Source: Pseudomarimonas salicorniae (GTDB lineage: Bacteria > Pseudomonadota > Gammaproteobacteria > Xanthomonadales > Xanthomonadaceae). Taken from it: a stretch of DNA of 64,000 nucleotides. Each line of letters opens with the position of its first letter. The first letter of the stretch is position 1. The position numbers and the translations under genes are program-made. Of this stretch, positions 1-8,449 are shown piece by piece. The notes beneath the pieces are model-generated. The model was given only the letters and a program-made list of their open reading frames with translations. It did no database searches and was not told the origin of the DNA. Location of the stretch: positions 1-64,000 of the forward strand of contig NZ_JALNMH010000006.1 of the NCBI RefSeq assembly GCF_023156535.1, in the 5' to 3' direction.

Positions 1-297
1 GTCTCGACGCACACGGTCGAACGCCCGAACAGCAACCGCCACGCCAGACATCAGGAAAGCAAAGAAGCAAGCAACCAGAGGTTGACAGTGGACGGCACAT
101 AGAAGGAGCGCACATGGGCGCGAGCGCGGCATGACGTGTTCTCCACAGGCCGTGGCCAGAGCGAAGCTCCGCGGTCGCGGCCATGTCCGCTCCTACGAAG
201 AGCCCGCCCGATCGGGGTCAGTTGCGAAGGTCCGATTTGCGCCCAGCCCTGCCGTTGAACCGCCGGAGGCTGCCTCGCCTTCCCGTCGCCGGCCGAG
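1..297. other. Left-edge non-coding stretch
   Basis: No convincing gene is seen. Reading frames here change with strand and lack start signals or recognisable domains. The stretch carries a fragment of an intergenic repeat (about 141-203) that recurs near 10.05 kb. It follows the 3' end of the leftward metF/DUF4124 pair, so it may also hold their terminator, but I see no clear hairpin followed by a T-run. Confidence 0.6.
141..203. repeat. Partial intergenic repeat, family C
   Basis: The segment with the cores GCCAGAGCGAA and GGTCGCGGCCATGTCCGCT matches about 10055-10117 with only a few mismatches. It lacks the 'tgtgggagcgc' left part found in the fuller copies, so it looks like a decayed or truncated member. 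Confidence 0.6.
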
Positions 298-885
298 CTA
301 CGGCGGCAGCCAGTAGCAGCCTGCGTGGGCGACCAGGGCGTAGCGGGCGATGGGTCGGTCGCTTGATCTGCCGACGGAAACCAGCAGCTCCGGCGGCAGG
401 CTGCGCGGCCTGTCGGGCGGGGGTTCGCCGGACCAGAGCCAGCTGTCGTCCTGGCGCGAGGGGAGCACCTCGAAGGAGAGCGGCGCTGCCGAGGACAGGC
501 GTCGGGCTTCCGCGAATACCCGGCTTGCGGCGCCTCGGCCGGCCGCCGGCCAGTGGTACATCCCGGCGATGGCATTGAGGTCGCCGCGCCCCGCCGCCGT
601 GGCCAGCGCTTCGCCGAGCAGGGTCGGCGTGGGTCCCGGACAGCCGGATGCCGCCGGCGGCGGGCTCAGGTCCGGCTCCTCGGCTGCGCCGCCGGCCACC
701 GCCGCGGTATCGGCGGAGGGCGGTGGCAGGTCGCGGGCCGAGGGCAGTGGCAGGGCCCCGATGGCCCGGCACGGGCGATCGGTGAAGACCTGCCTGCCTG
801 CGCTGTCCTCGCAGCGATAGATCTCGGCCGCGGAAACGCGCGCTCCCAGGCAGGCCAGCAACAGGAGCAGCAGGATGGGACGCAT
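298..885 (-). CDS. Exported DUF4124-type protein
   Basis: A 195-residue protein with a clear Sec signal peptide (MRPILLLLLLACLGARVSA). The mature start, AEIYRCEDSAGRQVFTDRPC, is the hallmark of the DUF4124 family: a small envelope domain with two Cys and an aromatic core, function unknown. The central part is Pro/Ala-rich and the C-terminal half is not recognised. It starts 34 bp after metF on the same strand, so the two are probably cotranscribed. No enzymatic role can be assigned. Family call fairly sure, function unknown. Confidence 0.7.
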   Translation of the reverse strand: MRPILLLLLLACLGARVSAAEIYRCEDSAGRQVFTDRPCRAIGALPLPSARDLPPPSADTAAVAGGAAEEPDLSPPPAASGCPGPTPTLLGEALATAAGRGDLNAIAGMYHWPAAGRGAASRVFAEARRLSSAAPLSFEVLPSRQDDSWLWSGEPPPDRPRSLPPELLVSVGRSSDRPIARYALVAHAGCYWLPP

Positions 886-919
886 GGCCCCATTCTGCCC
901 GCGGACAGTGCGATCGGGA

Positions 920-1741
920 CTACAGCCGGTCGAGAACCGCGAGGGTCGCTTTGGCGCGATTCAGGGTGTAGAGATGGAGACTGGGCGCGCCGCCTTCGAC
1001 CAGGCGTCGGCACAGTGCGCCGACCACCTCGGCGCCGAATTCGCGGATGCCGCCCAGGTCATCGCCCAGCGCCTGCAGGCGGCGCGCGATCCAGCGCGGG
1101 ATCTCGGCGCCGCACATTTCGGAGAAGCGGCGCAGCTGCGAGTAGTTGGTGATCGGCATGATGCCCGGAACGATCGGCACCTTGACGCCAAGCCGGTGGG
1201 CGTCGTCGACAAAGCGAAAGTAGGCGTCGGGGTTGAAGAAGTACTGGGTGATGATGCCGTTCGCGCCGGCCTCGACCTTTTCGACCAGGCGGCGGAGGTC
1301 GCTGCTGGCATCCTCGGCCTGCGGGTGGACCTCGGGGTAGCCGGCCACCTCGATGTGGAAGAAATCTCCGGTCTCTTCTCGGACGAAGCGCACCAGGTCG
1401 CTCGCGTAACGGAAATCTCCGAAGGCTGCCATGCCCGAAGGCAGGTCGCCGCGCAGGGCCACGATCCGACGGCAGCCGATGTCGCGATAGAGGTCGAGCA
1501 GCTCGCGGATCTCGCGCCGGGTGCCGCCCATGCAGGACAGGTGCGGTACGGCCTCGAGGCCGTGGTCCTCGTGCAGGCGACGCACGGTGTCCGGCGTGTA
1601 GCTGAGCGTCGAGCCGCCGGCGCCGAAGGTCACCGAGACGTACTCCGGACCGCGCTGCTTGAGCGCCGTCGCCGCTGCGTCCAGCTGGGCGCGCTGCTCG
1701 TCGGTCTTGGGCGGAAAGAACTCGAAGCTGATGGGAACCAT
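920..1741 (-). CDS. metF: 5,10-methylenetetrahydrofolate reductase
   Basis: A 273-residue FAD-dependent TIM-barrel enzyme. It reduces 5,10-methylene-THF to 5-methyl-THF, the methyl donor for methionine synthesis. The N-terminus PISFEFFPPKTDEQ carries the family EFFPPK signature. The stretch with VSVTFGAGGS and the later ITQYFFNPDAYFRF and VPGIMPITNY motifs are also typical. Length is close to the usual 275-300. The ATG at 1741 puts the signature at residue 4, as in xanthomonad homologues. No strong Shine-Dalgarno precedes it. The promoter region holds a dyad overlapping a TATAGT box. Confidence 0.95.
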   Translation of the reverse strand: MVPISFEFFPPKTDEQRAQLDAAATALKQRGPEYVSVTFGAGGSTLSYTPDTVRRLHEDHGLEAVPHLSCMGGTRREIRELLDLYRDIGCRRIVALRGDLPSGMAAFGDFRYASDLVRFVREETGDFFHIEVAGYPEVHPQAEDASSDLRRLVEKVEAGANGIITQYFFNPDAYFRFVDDAHRLGVKVPIVPGIMPITNYSQLRRFSEMCGAEIPRWIARRLQALGDDLGGIREFGAEVVGALCRRLVEGGAPSLHLYTLNRAKATLAVLDRL

Positions 1742-1774
1742 GGGCGGGGCGGTCTCGACGGGGTGGAAACACTA

Positions 1775-1803
1775 ACTATATCGCTTTGTGCGGATGAAGC
1801 GAT
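1775..1803 (-). promoter_or_regulatory. metF promoter with candidate operator dyad
   Basis: On the minus strand a TATAGT -10-like box lies at 1780-1775, about 34 bp before the metF start codon. An inverted repeat, ATCGCTT (1780-1786) and AAGCGAT (1797-1803) with a 10-nt spacer, overlaps and precedes it, where a repressor would sit. It is not a MetJ box. The regulator is unknown; a methionine-cycle regulator of the SahR/SamR or MetR kind is only an inference. Confidence 0.45.
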
Positions 1804-1823
1804 GGATGCCTCCGGGCTGCTGG

Positions 1824-1851
1824 CAAGACTACGATAGCTGTCGTAGTCTTG
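1824..1851. promoter_or_regulatory. 28-bp near-perfect palindrome
   Basis: Arms CAAGACTACGA (1824-1834) and TCGTAGTCTTG (1841-1851) are exact inverse complements around a 6-nt centre. The palindrome ends 24 bp before the start codon at 1876 and lies about 80 bp upstream of metF. It could be an operator for the rightward lipoprotein gene or an mRNA hairpin. Its symmetry is better than expected by chance. No regulator is identified. Confidence 0.5.
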
Positions 1852-1875
1852 ACCGGTCGATGGGAGGGCCGTGTC

Positions 1876-3684
1876 ATGCGTGGATCGAGGATGTACCTGG
1901 TGGCCGCACTGCTGGCCGTGGCTGGCGTCGGCCTGGCCTGCGATCTGCGGCACCCGGTGGCCCAGCCGCGCCTGAAGCTCGCGGCGGGCGCCTCTGACTA
2001 CTGGATCGGCCCCGGAGTCAGCGGCTCCTGGTTCGATCCGGCGCGCAGCGGCGAGGGCATCATTCTGCAGGTCCTGCCCGATGGCCGCGCCTTCGCCATC
2101 TGGTTCACCTTTCCGGCAACCGGCGAGACCGACCCGGCCGCCTGGCTGTTGGCCACGGATGGCGTGCGGGACGGCAACACCCTGCGTTTCGCCGAGGTGC
2201 TGCAGCCACGCGGCGCCCGCTTCGGCGAGGCCTTCGATCCGGACGATGTCGACTACGCCCGCTGGGGCGGCCTGGTGCTGCGCTTCGAGCATTGCGGGGC
2301 GATGACCGCCAGCTGGGAGGGACCGGCCGGCTATGGCAGTGGCAGCCGGGCGATGCAGCGGCTTTCTGTGGTCGACCAGATCGATTGCGGCGGCCAGCGC
2401 CTGCTCAATGAAAGCGGGTCGCGGGCGGCGGAAGGCCTGCGTTCGCGCAGCGGGGCCTGGTTCGTTTCCGACCGCCCGGGCGAGGGTTGGCTGGTCGAGG
2501 ACCTGGCCGATGGCCAGAGCCTTGTCTACTGGTTTTCCTTCGATGGCGAGGGCCGGCAGGCCTGGCTGGTCGGCCAGGGGCAAAGAGCGGGCAGCCGGAT
2601 CGAGGTCGAGCAGATGCTTCTGGGCGGGGGTACCCGGTTCGGCGACGACTTCGATCCCGACGCGGTGAGCCTGACGCCCTGGGGCAGTTTCACCCTCGAG
2701 TACGACCACTGCGAGGGCGGACGCGTCCGCTATGCATCGACCCTGCCCGGCTTCGGCTCCGCCGAGCGGCCGATCCAGCGGTTGACCCGCCTGGGTGGAG
2801 CGCCCTGTATCGATCCTTCCACCGCCAGCCCGGCCGGCGCCTGGCAGGAGCGCCGCACCTCGCCGCTGCCGGCTCAGTCCGAGCACGCGGTCACCGCGAA
2901 CGAAGGGCTGCTCTATGCCCTCGGCGGGTTCGGGGCGCCGCGGGCCTTCCGCCGCTATGACCCCTCGGGCGACGTCTGGAGCGTGCTGCCCGATCTGCCG
3001 GCCGGGCGCGACCACCTTTCCGCCTTCGCCCTGGATGGCGCGATCTACATGGCCGGCGGGGCACCGCTGGGCGGTGGCAACCAGGACACGCCGGCCTTCC
3101 GCTATCGGCTCGCCACGGGCAGCTGGGAGCCGGTGCCGGCCCTGGCCAGCAGTTTCGGCAGCCACTCCACGGTGCTCGGCGGCTATGCCTATGTCGGGGA
3201 TGCGTCGGGCCGCCTGCAGCAGTTCGACCCCATGGGCGATCGCGTGCGGATCATCGACGCGCCGGATTTCACACCCCGCGACCACTCCCAGGTGGTCGCC
3301 TTCCTTGATGAGATCTGGGTCATCGCCGGACGCTCACCGGAGAACACCGCAGTGCGGATCTACGACCCGGTCAGCGAGCGCTGGCGGGTCGGGCCCCCCA
3401 TACGCCACCCACGTGGAGGCTTCGCAGCCGCGGCGGGCGATCGCACCTTGGTGCTCACCGGCGGCGAGGTCATCGGTGGCGCGCTCTACAACGAGCCACG
3501 CAGCGAGTGGATCCGCGCCGGCGAGGCCAGCTGGAGCAGCGCACCGGAGTATCCGGTCGCCGTCCATGGCACGGCGGGCGCGGTGGTCGATGGCCGCTTC
3601 ATCGTGGTCAGCGGCTCGACACGGCCGGGCGAGATCGCCGGGGCCAGTGGCCGCACCTTCGCGCTGGATCTGGGCGAGGATTGA
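1876..3684 (+). CDS. Predicted lipoprotein: duplicated SGxWF domain plus Kelch-like propeller
   Basis: A 602-residue exported protein. The N-terminus has a basic start, a hydrophobic stretch and VGLAC, so Cys22 may be lipidated. Two related domains follow, at about 40-175 and 195-320. Each begins SG(S/A)WF, then D-R-x-GEG and an aromatic strand ending in AWL, and each has a late 'FDPD.v....WG.f.l.f.HC' stretch. The last 270 residues contain Kelch-like blades (LLYALGGFG, AIYMAGG, EIWVIAGR, TLVLTGGE), suggesting a beta-propeller. The ATG at 1876 is preceded by GGGAGGG at 1862-1868; an upstream ATG at 1849 falls inside the palindrome and is less likely. Role unknown; surface binding is plausible. 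Confidence 0.75.
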   Translation: MRGSRMYLVAALLAVAGVGLACDLRHPVAQPRLKLAAGASDYWIGPGVSGSWFDPARSGEGIILQVLPDGRAFAIWFTFPATGETDPAAWLLATDGVRDGNTLRFAEVLQPRGARFGEAFDPDDVDYARWGGLVLRFEHCGAMTASWEGPAGYGSGSRAMQRLSVVDQIDCGGQRLLNESGSRAAEGLRSRSGAWFVSDRPGEGWLVEDLADGQSLVYWFSFDGEGRQAWLVGQGQRAGSRIEVEQMLLGGGTRFGDDFDPDAVSLTPWGSFTLEYDHCEGGRVRYASTLPGFGSAERPIQRLTRLGGAPCIDPSTASPAGAWQERRTSPLPAQSEHAVTANEGLLYALGGFGAPRAFRRYDPSGDVWSVLPDLPAGRDHLSAFALDGAIYMAGGAPLGGGNQDTPAFRYRLATGSWEPVPALASSFGSHSTVLGGYAYVGDASGRLQQFDPMGDRVRIIDAPDFTPRDHSQVVAFLDEIWVIAGRSPENTAVRIYDPVSERWRVGPPIRHPRGGFAAAAGDRTLVLTGGEVIGGALYNEPRSEWIRAGEASWSSAPEYPVAVHGTAGAVVDGRFIVVSGSTRPGEIAGASGRTFALDLGED

Positions 3685-3962
3685 GCCTGAGCCTGTGCGC
3701 GTCGGGCGCCATGCCGCCACCACCACCCCCGCCGCAGGAGGGCAGGCCTTGCCGTTCAAGCTTCTGACGGGGCTCGGGAAAGCGGCGCATCCGCCCGCGC
3801 GGCGATGCTGACCTGCGCGGAACTTGCCGGCTCCCGGCGTCCTGAACGACACGCTTCGCCGTGCGCGGACCGGTCGGCCCGCATGACTGCATAACCGCTG
3901 GTTGTTTCCGTCGCCGCTCGGCGATGACCATGATCGACGGCGTCTTCCCAGCGAGCGACGCC

Positions 3963-5792
3963 ATGTCCGCCCTGCCGCGACTGCCCGAACTTCTACCGGC
4001 CGAGAATGCCGAGGCACTCTCCCGTGCGGTGGCCGGGCTGGAGGCGCCGGCACTGTGGTGGCTGTCCGGCTACGCCGCTGGTCTGGCCCACGCCCGCGGC
4101 GGCGCGCACGCCGCGCTGCCGGCGCCGGGCGCCGCCGAGCTGCCGCTGGCGGCCGAGCCCCAGGCCGAAAGCGTCCCCAGCCAGCGGCTGAGCATCGTCT
4201 ACGGCAGCCAGACCGGCAACGCCAAGCGCGCCGCCGAGGCCCTGGCCGCCGAGGCCGAGGCCAGTGGCCTTGCGGTTCGGCTGTTCCGCGCCGACGCCTA
4301 TCCGCTGCGCGAGCTCAAGGATGAGCGGCTGATGAGCTTCGTGTTCAGCACCCAGGGTGAGGGCGACCCCTCCGATGACGCGCTGGGATTCTTCGAGTTC
4401 CTCGACGGGCGCCGCGCCCCGCAGCTGCCGCAGCTGAAGTACTCGGTGCTGGCGCTGGGCGACTCCAGCTACGCCAAGTTCTGCGAGATCGGCCGGCGTC
4501 TCGACGCGCGGCTGGCCGCGCTGGGCGCGAGCGCCGTGCTGCCAAGGGCCGAAGCCGATGTCGACATCGACGCGGTGGCGACGCCCTGGCGCGGCGAACT
4601 GCTCGGCGCACTTCGCGCGCTGCAGCCCTCGGGCCTGGGCCCCGCGCGCGCCACGGTGACCCCGCTGCGCCGCGCTGCGACGCCAAAAGCGTCCCGCGAG
4701 GCGCCTTTTGTGGCCGAGCTGCTCGCCAACCAGCGGATCAGCGGCCGCGACAGCGAGAAGGACGTCCGTCATGTCGAGCTGGACCTCGCCGAGTCCGGCC
4801 TGCACTACGAGCCGGGCGACGCGCTGGGCGTCTGGGCCGAGAACCCGCCGGCCCTGGTCGAGGCGGTGCTTGCTGCCAGCCGGCTGGACGGCGAACAGGT
4901 CGTTTCGCTGAAGGACCGCAGCCTGCCGCTGCGCGACTGGCTGGCCAGCCAGCGCGAGATCACCCGCAGCGCGCGCGGCGTGCTGGCCGCGCTGGCCGAG
5001 CGCAGCGGCGATGCCGGACTGGCCGACTCGTTGGCCGTACCTGAGCGGACCGCGGCCCTGCTCGGCGAGCTGCCGCTGGTCGAGGCGCTGCGTCGCTGGC
5101 CGGTGGAATGGGATGCGCAGGGCCTGGTGGAGGCATTGAAGCCGATGAGCCCGCGCCTTTACTCGATCGCTTCCAGCCGCGCCGAGGTCGGCGAGGAGGC
5201 CCACCTTACCGTCGACGTCCTGCGCTACGCGGTCGGGGAGGGCATCCATGTCGGCGCGGCCTCCAGCCATATCGCACGGCGCTCGCCTGGCGGGTCGCTG
5301 CGGGTCTATGTCGAACCCAACGAGCGCTTCCGCCTGCCGGCCGATGGCGCCCGCGACCTGATCATGATCGGGGCCGGTACCGGCATCGCCCCCTACCGTG
5401 GCTTCCTCCAGCAGCGCATTGCCGAAGGCGCCCGTGGGCGCCACTGGCTGGTTTTCGGCGCCCAGCGCTTCGCCAGCGACTTCCTCTACCAGGCCGAGTG
5501 GCTGAAGGCGCGCAAGGACGGTCGGCTGGCCCGCATCGACCTCGCCTTCTCCCGCGACCAGGCGCAGAAGGTCTACGTGCAGCAGCGCCTGCGCGAGGAG
5601 GGCAGGGTCCTGCTCGACTGGGTCCGCGGCGGCGCTCACCTCTACGTCTGCGGTGCGATCCAGATGGGCAAGGACGTGCATGCCGCGCTGGTCGAGGTGT
5701 TCAGCACCCATGGCGGCCTGTCGCGCGAGGACGCCGAGGCCGAGCTGCGCGCCCTGCAGCAGGCGGGGCGGTATGCGCGGGATGTTTATTGA
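3963..5792 (+). CDS. cysJ: Sulfite reductase (NADPH) flavoprotein, alpha subunit
   Basis: About 609 residues. It carries electrons from NADPH through FAD and FMN to the CysI hemoprotein for six-electron sulfite reduction. The FMN flavodoxin domain begins with IVYGSQTGNAKRAAEAL. It is followed by an FAD/NADPH reductase region with RLYSIASSRAEV, MIGAGTGIAPYRGFL and HLYVCGAIQMGKDV. It ends in the family C-terminus GRYARDVY. I chose the ATG at 3963 because SALPRLPELL aligns with the usual CysJ start; in-frame ATGs at 3924 and 3930 are possible. cysI follows after a 160-bp repeat-filled gap. Confidence 0.93.
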   Translation: MSALPRLPELLPAENAEALSRAVAGLEAPALWWLSGYAAGLAHARGGAHAALPAPGAAELPLAAEPQAESVPSQRLSIVYGSQTGNAKRAAEALAAEAEASGLAVRLFRADAYPLRELKDERLMSFVFSTQGEGDPSDDALGFFEFLDGRRAPQLPQLKYSVLALGDSSYAKFCEIGRRLDARLAALGASAVLPRAEADVDIDAVATPWRGELLGALRALQPSGLGPARATVTPLRRAATPKASREAPFVAELLANQRISGRDSEKDVRHVELDLAESGLHYEPGDALGVWAENPPALVEAVLAASRLDGEQVVSLKDRSLPLRDWLASQREITRSARGVLAALAERSGDAGLADSLAVPERTAALLGELPLVEALRRWPVEWDAQGLVEALKPMSPRLYSIASSRAEVGEEAHLTVDVLRYAVGEGIHVGAASSHIARRSPGGSLRVYVEPNERFRLPADGARDLIMIGAGTGIAPYRGFLQQRIAEGARGRHWLVFGAQRFASDFLYQAEWLKARKDGRLARIDLAFSRDQAQKVYVQQRLREEGRVLLDWVRGGAHLYVCGAIQMGKDVHAALVEVFSTHGGLSREDAEAELRALQQAGRYARDVY

Positions 5793-5795
5793 GGC

Positions 5796-5936
5796 AGGGC
5801 TCAGGGACTAGGGCTCAGGGCTCAGAAGGGCAGGTCGAGGCAAGCAGTTGCTCTCCGCCATTCCTGAGCCCGGGTCCCTGAGCCCTCGCTTCCAACCTCT
5901 GAGCCCTAGCCCCTAGCCCCTGAGCCCTTTGAAATA
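5796..5936. repeat. Inverted heptamer-like array between cysJ and cysI
   Basis: The left side is a run of GGGCTCAGG-type units (GGGCTCAGGGACTAGGGCTC and on). The right side is a run of their complements (CCTGAGCCC, CCCTGAGCCC, GAGCCCTAGCCCCTAGCCCC). A roughly 40-bp unrelated centre separates them. The two arms can pair imperfectly into a long hairpin. The same design with a different heptamer lies between ilvB and ilvH. It fills almost the whole intercistronic gap. Confidence 0.8.
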
Positions 5937-5952
5937 AGCACCGGACCGAAAA

Positions 5953-7641
5953 GTGAGCGCATCCATACCCGTCGAAGACATCAAGCTGGCCAGCCGGCAT
6001 CTGCGTGGAACGCTGGTGGAAAGCCTGGCGGATCAGGCGACGGGCGCGATCGCCGAAAGCGACCAGGTCCTGATCAAGTTCCATGGCAGCTATCAGCAGG
6101 ACCACCGCGATCTGCGCGAGGAGCGTCGCCAGCAGAAGCTGGAGCCGGCCTACAGCTTCATGATCCGCACCCGCACGCCGGGCGGCGTGGTCAGCCCGGA
6201 GCAGTGGCTGAAGCTGGACGCCATCGCCACCGGTTTTGCCAACGGAACGCTGCGCATCACCACCCGCCAGGCCTTCCAGTTCCACGGCGTCATCAAGCGC
6301 GAGCTCAAGGCCACCATGCAGGCGATCAACGCCGCGCTGATCGACACCCTGGCGGCCTGTGGCGACGTCAATCGCAATGTCATGGTTGGCGCCAACCCGC
6401 TGCAGTCGGACGTGCATGCCGCGGTGCATGCGGATGCCGCCGCGCTCTCCGAGCACCTGCTGCCGAATACCCGCGCCTACTACGAGATCTGGCTGGACGA
6501 GGAGAAGGTTGCCGGCAGCGAGGACGAGCCGATCTACGGCGAGCGCTACCTGCCGCGCAAGTTCAAGACCGCGTTTGCCATCCCGCCGATCAACGACGTC
6601 GACGTGTTCGCCCACGATCTGGGCTACATCGCCGTCATCGAGGACGGCGATCTGGTCGGCTACAACGTCACCGTTGGCGGCGGCATGGGCGCCACCCACG
6701 GCGATCCTGAGACCTATCCGCTGCTGGCCCAGGTGCTCGGTTTCGTCCGCTGCGATCAGGTGCTGGCCGTGGGCGAGGCGGTGGTCACCGCCCAGCGCGA
6801 CTTCGGCAATCGCGAGGTGCGCAAGCGTGCGCGCCTTAAGTACACCATCGACGATCGTGGCCTCGACTGGTTCCGGGACGAGGTCGAACGGCGCGCCGGA
6901 TTCCGGCTGGAGCCGGCGCGTCCGTTCGGCTTCGAGCACAACGGCGACCGCTACGGCTGGGTTGACGGCGAGGACGGCCGCGCCCACCTGACCCTGCAGG
7001 TGCCTGCCGGGCGCATCGCCGACACCGCCGAGGCCAGTTTCCTGCTCGGTCTGCGCGAGATCGCCCGGGTCCACCGCGGCGAGTTCCGTCTGACCCCGAA
7101 CCAGAACGTGGTCATCGCCGGCGTGCCGGCCGGTGAGCGCCGACGGATCGAAGCACTGGTGGTCAAGCACGGACTGGATGGCTATCGCCACGGCAGCGCC
7201 CTGCGCCGTCTGGCCCTGGCCTGCGTCGCCCTGCCGACCTGTGGCCTCGCCATGGCCGAGGCCGAGCGCTACCTGCCGGACTTCGTCGGCCGCGTCGAGG
7301 CCCTGCTCGAGCGCCATGGCCTGCTGGACGCTCCGATCCTGCTGCGCCTGTCCGGCTGCCCGAACGGCTGCTCGCGGCCTTATTTTGGCGAGATCGCCTT
7401 GGTCGGCAAGGCCCCTGGCCGCTACAACCTGATGCTCGGGGCCGACCATCGCGGACAGCGCCTGAACACCCTGTTCCGCGAGAACATCGATGAGGCGGAG
7501 ATCCTTGCCGAGCTGGATCCCCTGTTCGCCGGCTACGCCGCCGAGCGCGAGCCGGACGAGGGCTTTGGCGACTACCTGATCCGCAGCGGGCGGGTCAGCG
7601 CCAATCCGCGGCAGATCGCGTCCGTGCTGGTGGCGGCATGA
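5953..7641 (+). CDS. cysI: Sulfite reductase (NADPH) hemoprotein, beta subunit
   Basis: A 562-residue siroheme/[4Fe-4S] enzyme reducing sulfite to sulfide with CysJ. The cluster and siroheme ligands are visible as CVALPTC and [11 protein letters not shown] near residues 420-475. The substrate region has [12 protein letters not shown] and GDVNRNVM. The start is a GTG at 5953 giving [18 protein letters not shown], typical of the family. It overlaps cysH by 4 bp (ATGA), so the two are translationally coupled. Confidence 0.96.
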   Translation: MSASIPVEDIKLASRHLRGTLVESLADQATGAIAESDQVLIKFHGSYQQDHRDLREERRQQKLEPAYSFMIRTRTPGGVVSPEQWLKLDAIATGFANGTLRITTRQAFQFHGVIKRELKATMQAINAALIDTLAACGDVNRNVMVGANPLQSDVHAAVHADAAALSEHLLPNTRAYYEIWLDEEKVAGSEDEPIYGERYLPRKFKTAFAIPPINDVDVFAHDLGYIAVIEDGDLVGYNVTVGGGMGATHGDPETYPLLAQVLGFVRCDQVLAVGEAVVTAQRDFGNREVRKRARLKYTIDDRGLDWFRDEVERRAGFRLEPARPFGFEHNGDRYGWVDGEDGRAHLTLQVPAGRIADTAEASFLLGLREIARVHRGEFRLTPNQNVVIAGVPAGERRRIEALVVKHGLDGYRHGSALRRLALACVALPTCGLAMAEAERYLPDFVGRVEALLERHGLLDAPILLRLSGCPNGCSRPYFGEIALVGKAPGRYNLMLGADHRGQRLNTLFRENIDEAEILAELDPLFAGYAAEREPDEGFGDYLIRSGRVSANPRQIASVLVAA

Positions 7642-8363
7642 GCCTGAGCGAGACCACCGCCGAGGCCGCCCGCGATCCGCGGGCCCTGTCCGAACTGAAC
7701 CGCTTCCTCGAGCGGGGCTCGGCGGAACAGCGGGTGGAGTGGGCGCTGGCCCACTGCGAGGGGGCCCACGTGCTCTCCAGCAGCTTCGGGGCCCAGGCCG
7801 CGGTCTCCCTGCACCTGCTGTCCAGCCTGCGTCCCGACATCCCGGTGATTCTGGTCGACACCGGTTATCTCTTTCCCGAGACCTATGCCTTCGTCGACCA
7901 GCTGACCGAGCGACTGCGGCTCAACCTGCACGTGGTCCGCCCGGGCCTGTCCCGGGCCTGGATGGAGGCCCGCCACGGCCGGCTCTGGGAGCAGGGCGTC
8001 GAAGGCATCGAGCGCTACAACCAGCTGCGCAAGGTCGAGCCGATGCAGCGCGCCCTGAACGAGCTTGGCGCTGGCACCTGGTTCTCCGGCCTGCGCCGGC
8101 AGCAGGCCGAGACCCGCGCCGCCACGCCGATCGCCGAGCGCCGCAACGGGCGCTGGAAGATCCATCCGATCGCCGACTGGAGCGATCGCGAGGTTGGCCA
8201 TTACCTGACCCGCCATGAGCTGCCCTATCACCCGCTCTGGGAGCAGGGCTTTGTTTCGATTGGCGATGTGCACACCACCCGGCGCTGGGAGCCCGGCATG
8301 CGCGAGGAGGACACGCGCTTCTTCGGCCTGAAGCGGGAGTGCGGTCTGCACCTGGACGTCTGA
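7638..8363 (+). CDS. cysH: Phosphoadenylyl-sulfate (PAPS) reductase
   Basis: 241 residues. It reduces activated sulfate to sulfite using thioredoxin. [15 protein letters not shown] is the phosphate-binding loop, [16 protein letters not shown] the adenylyl-sulfate-binding part, and KRECGLH at the C-terminus holds the catalytic Cys. The CC...CxxC cluster motif of APS-type enzymes is absent ([10 protein letters not shown] at the usual place), so the substrate should be PAPS and no Fe-S cluster is expected. The start overlaps the cysI stop. cysDN/cysC are not in this window. Confidence 0.95.
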   Translation: MSLSETTAEAARDPRALSELNRFLERGSAEQRVEWALAHCEGAHVLSSSFGAQAAVSLHLLSSLRPDIPVILVDTGYLFPETYAFVDQLTERLRLNLHVVRPGLSRAWMEARHGRLWEQGVEGIERYNQLRKVEPMQRALNELGAGTWFSGLRRQQAETRAATPIAERRNGRWKIHPIADWSDREVGHYLTRHELPYHPLWEQGFVSIGDVHTTRRWEPGMREEDTRFFGLKRECGLHLDV

Positions 8364-8449
8364 GGATGCAGCGCCAGGGTGATTCGGCACCATCGTTGCA
8401 TCGCCCCGGCGCTTTGCGCAGACTCGGGCCTTTCCTGTCCCTTGATCCC

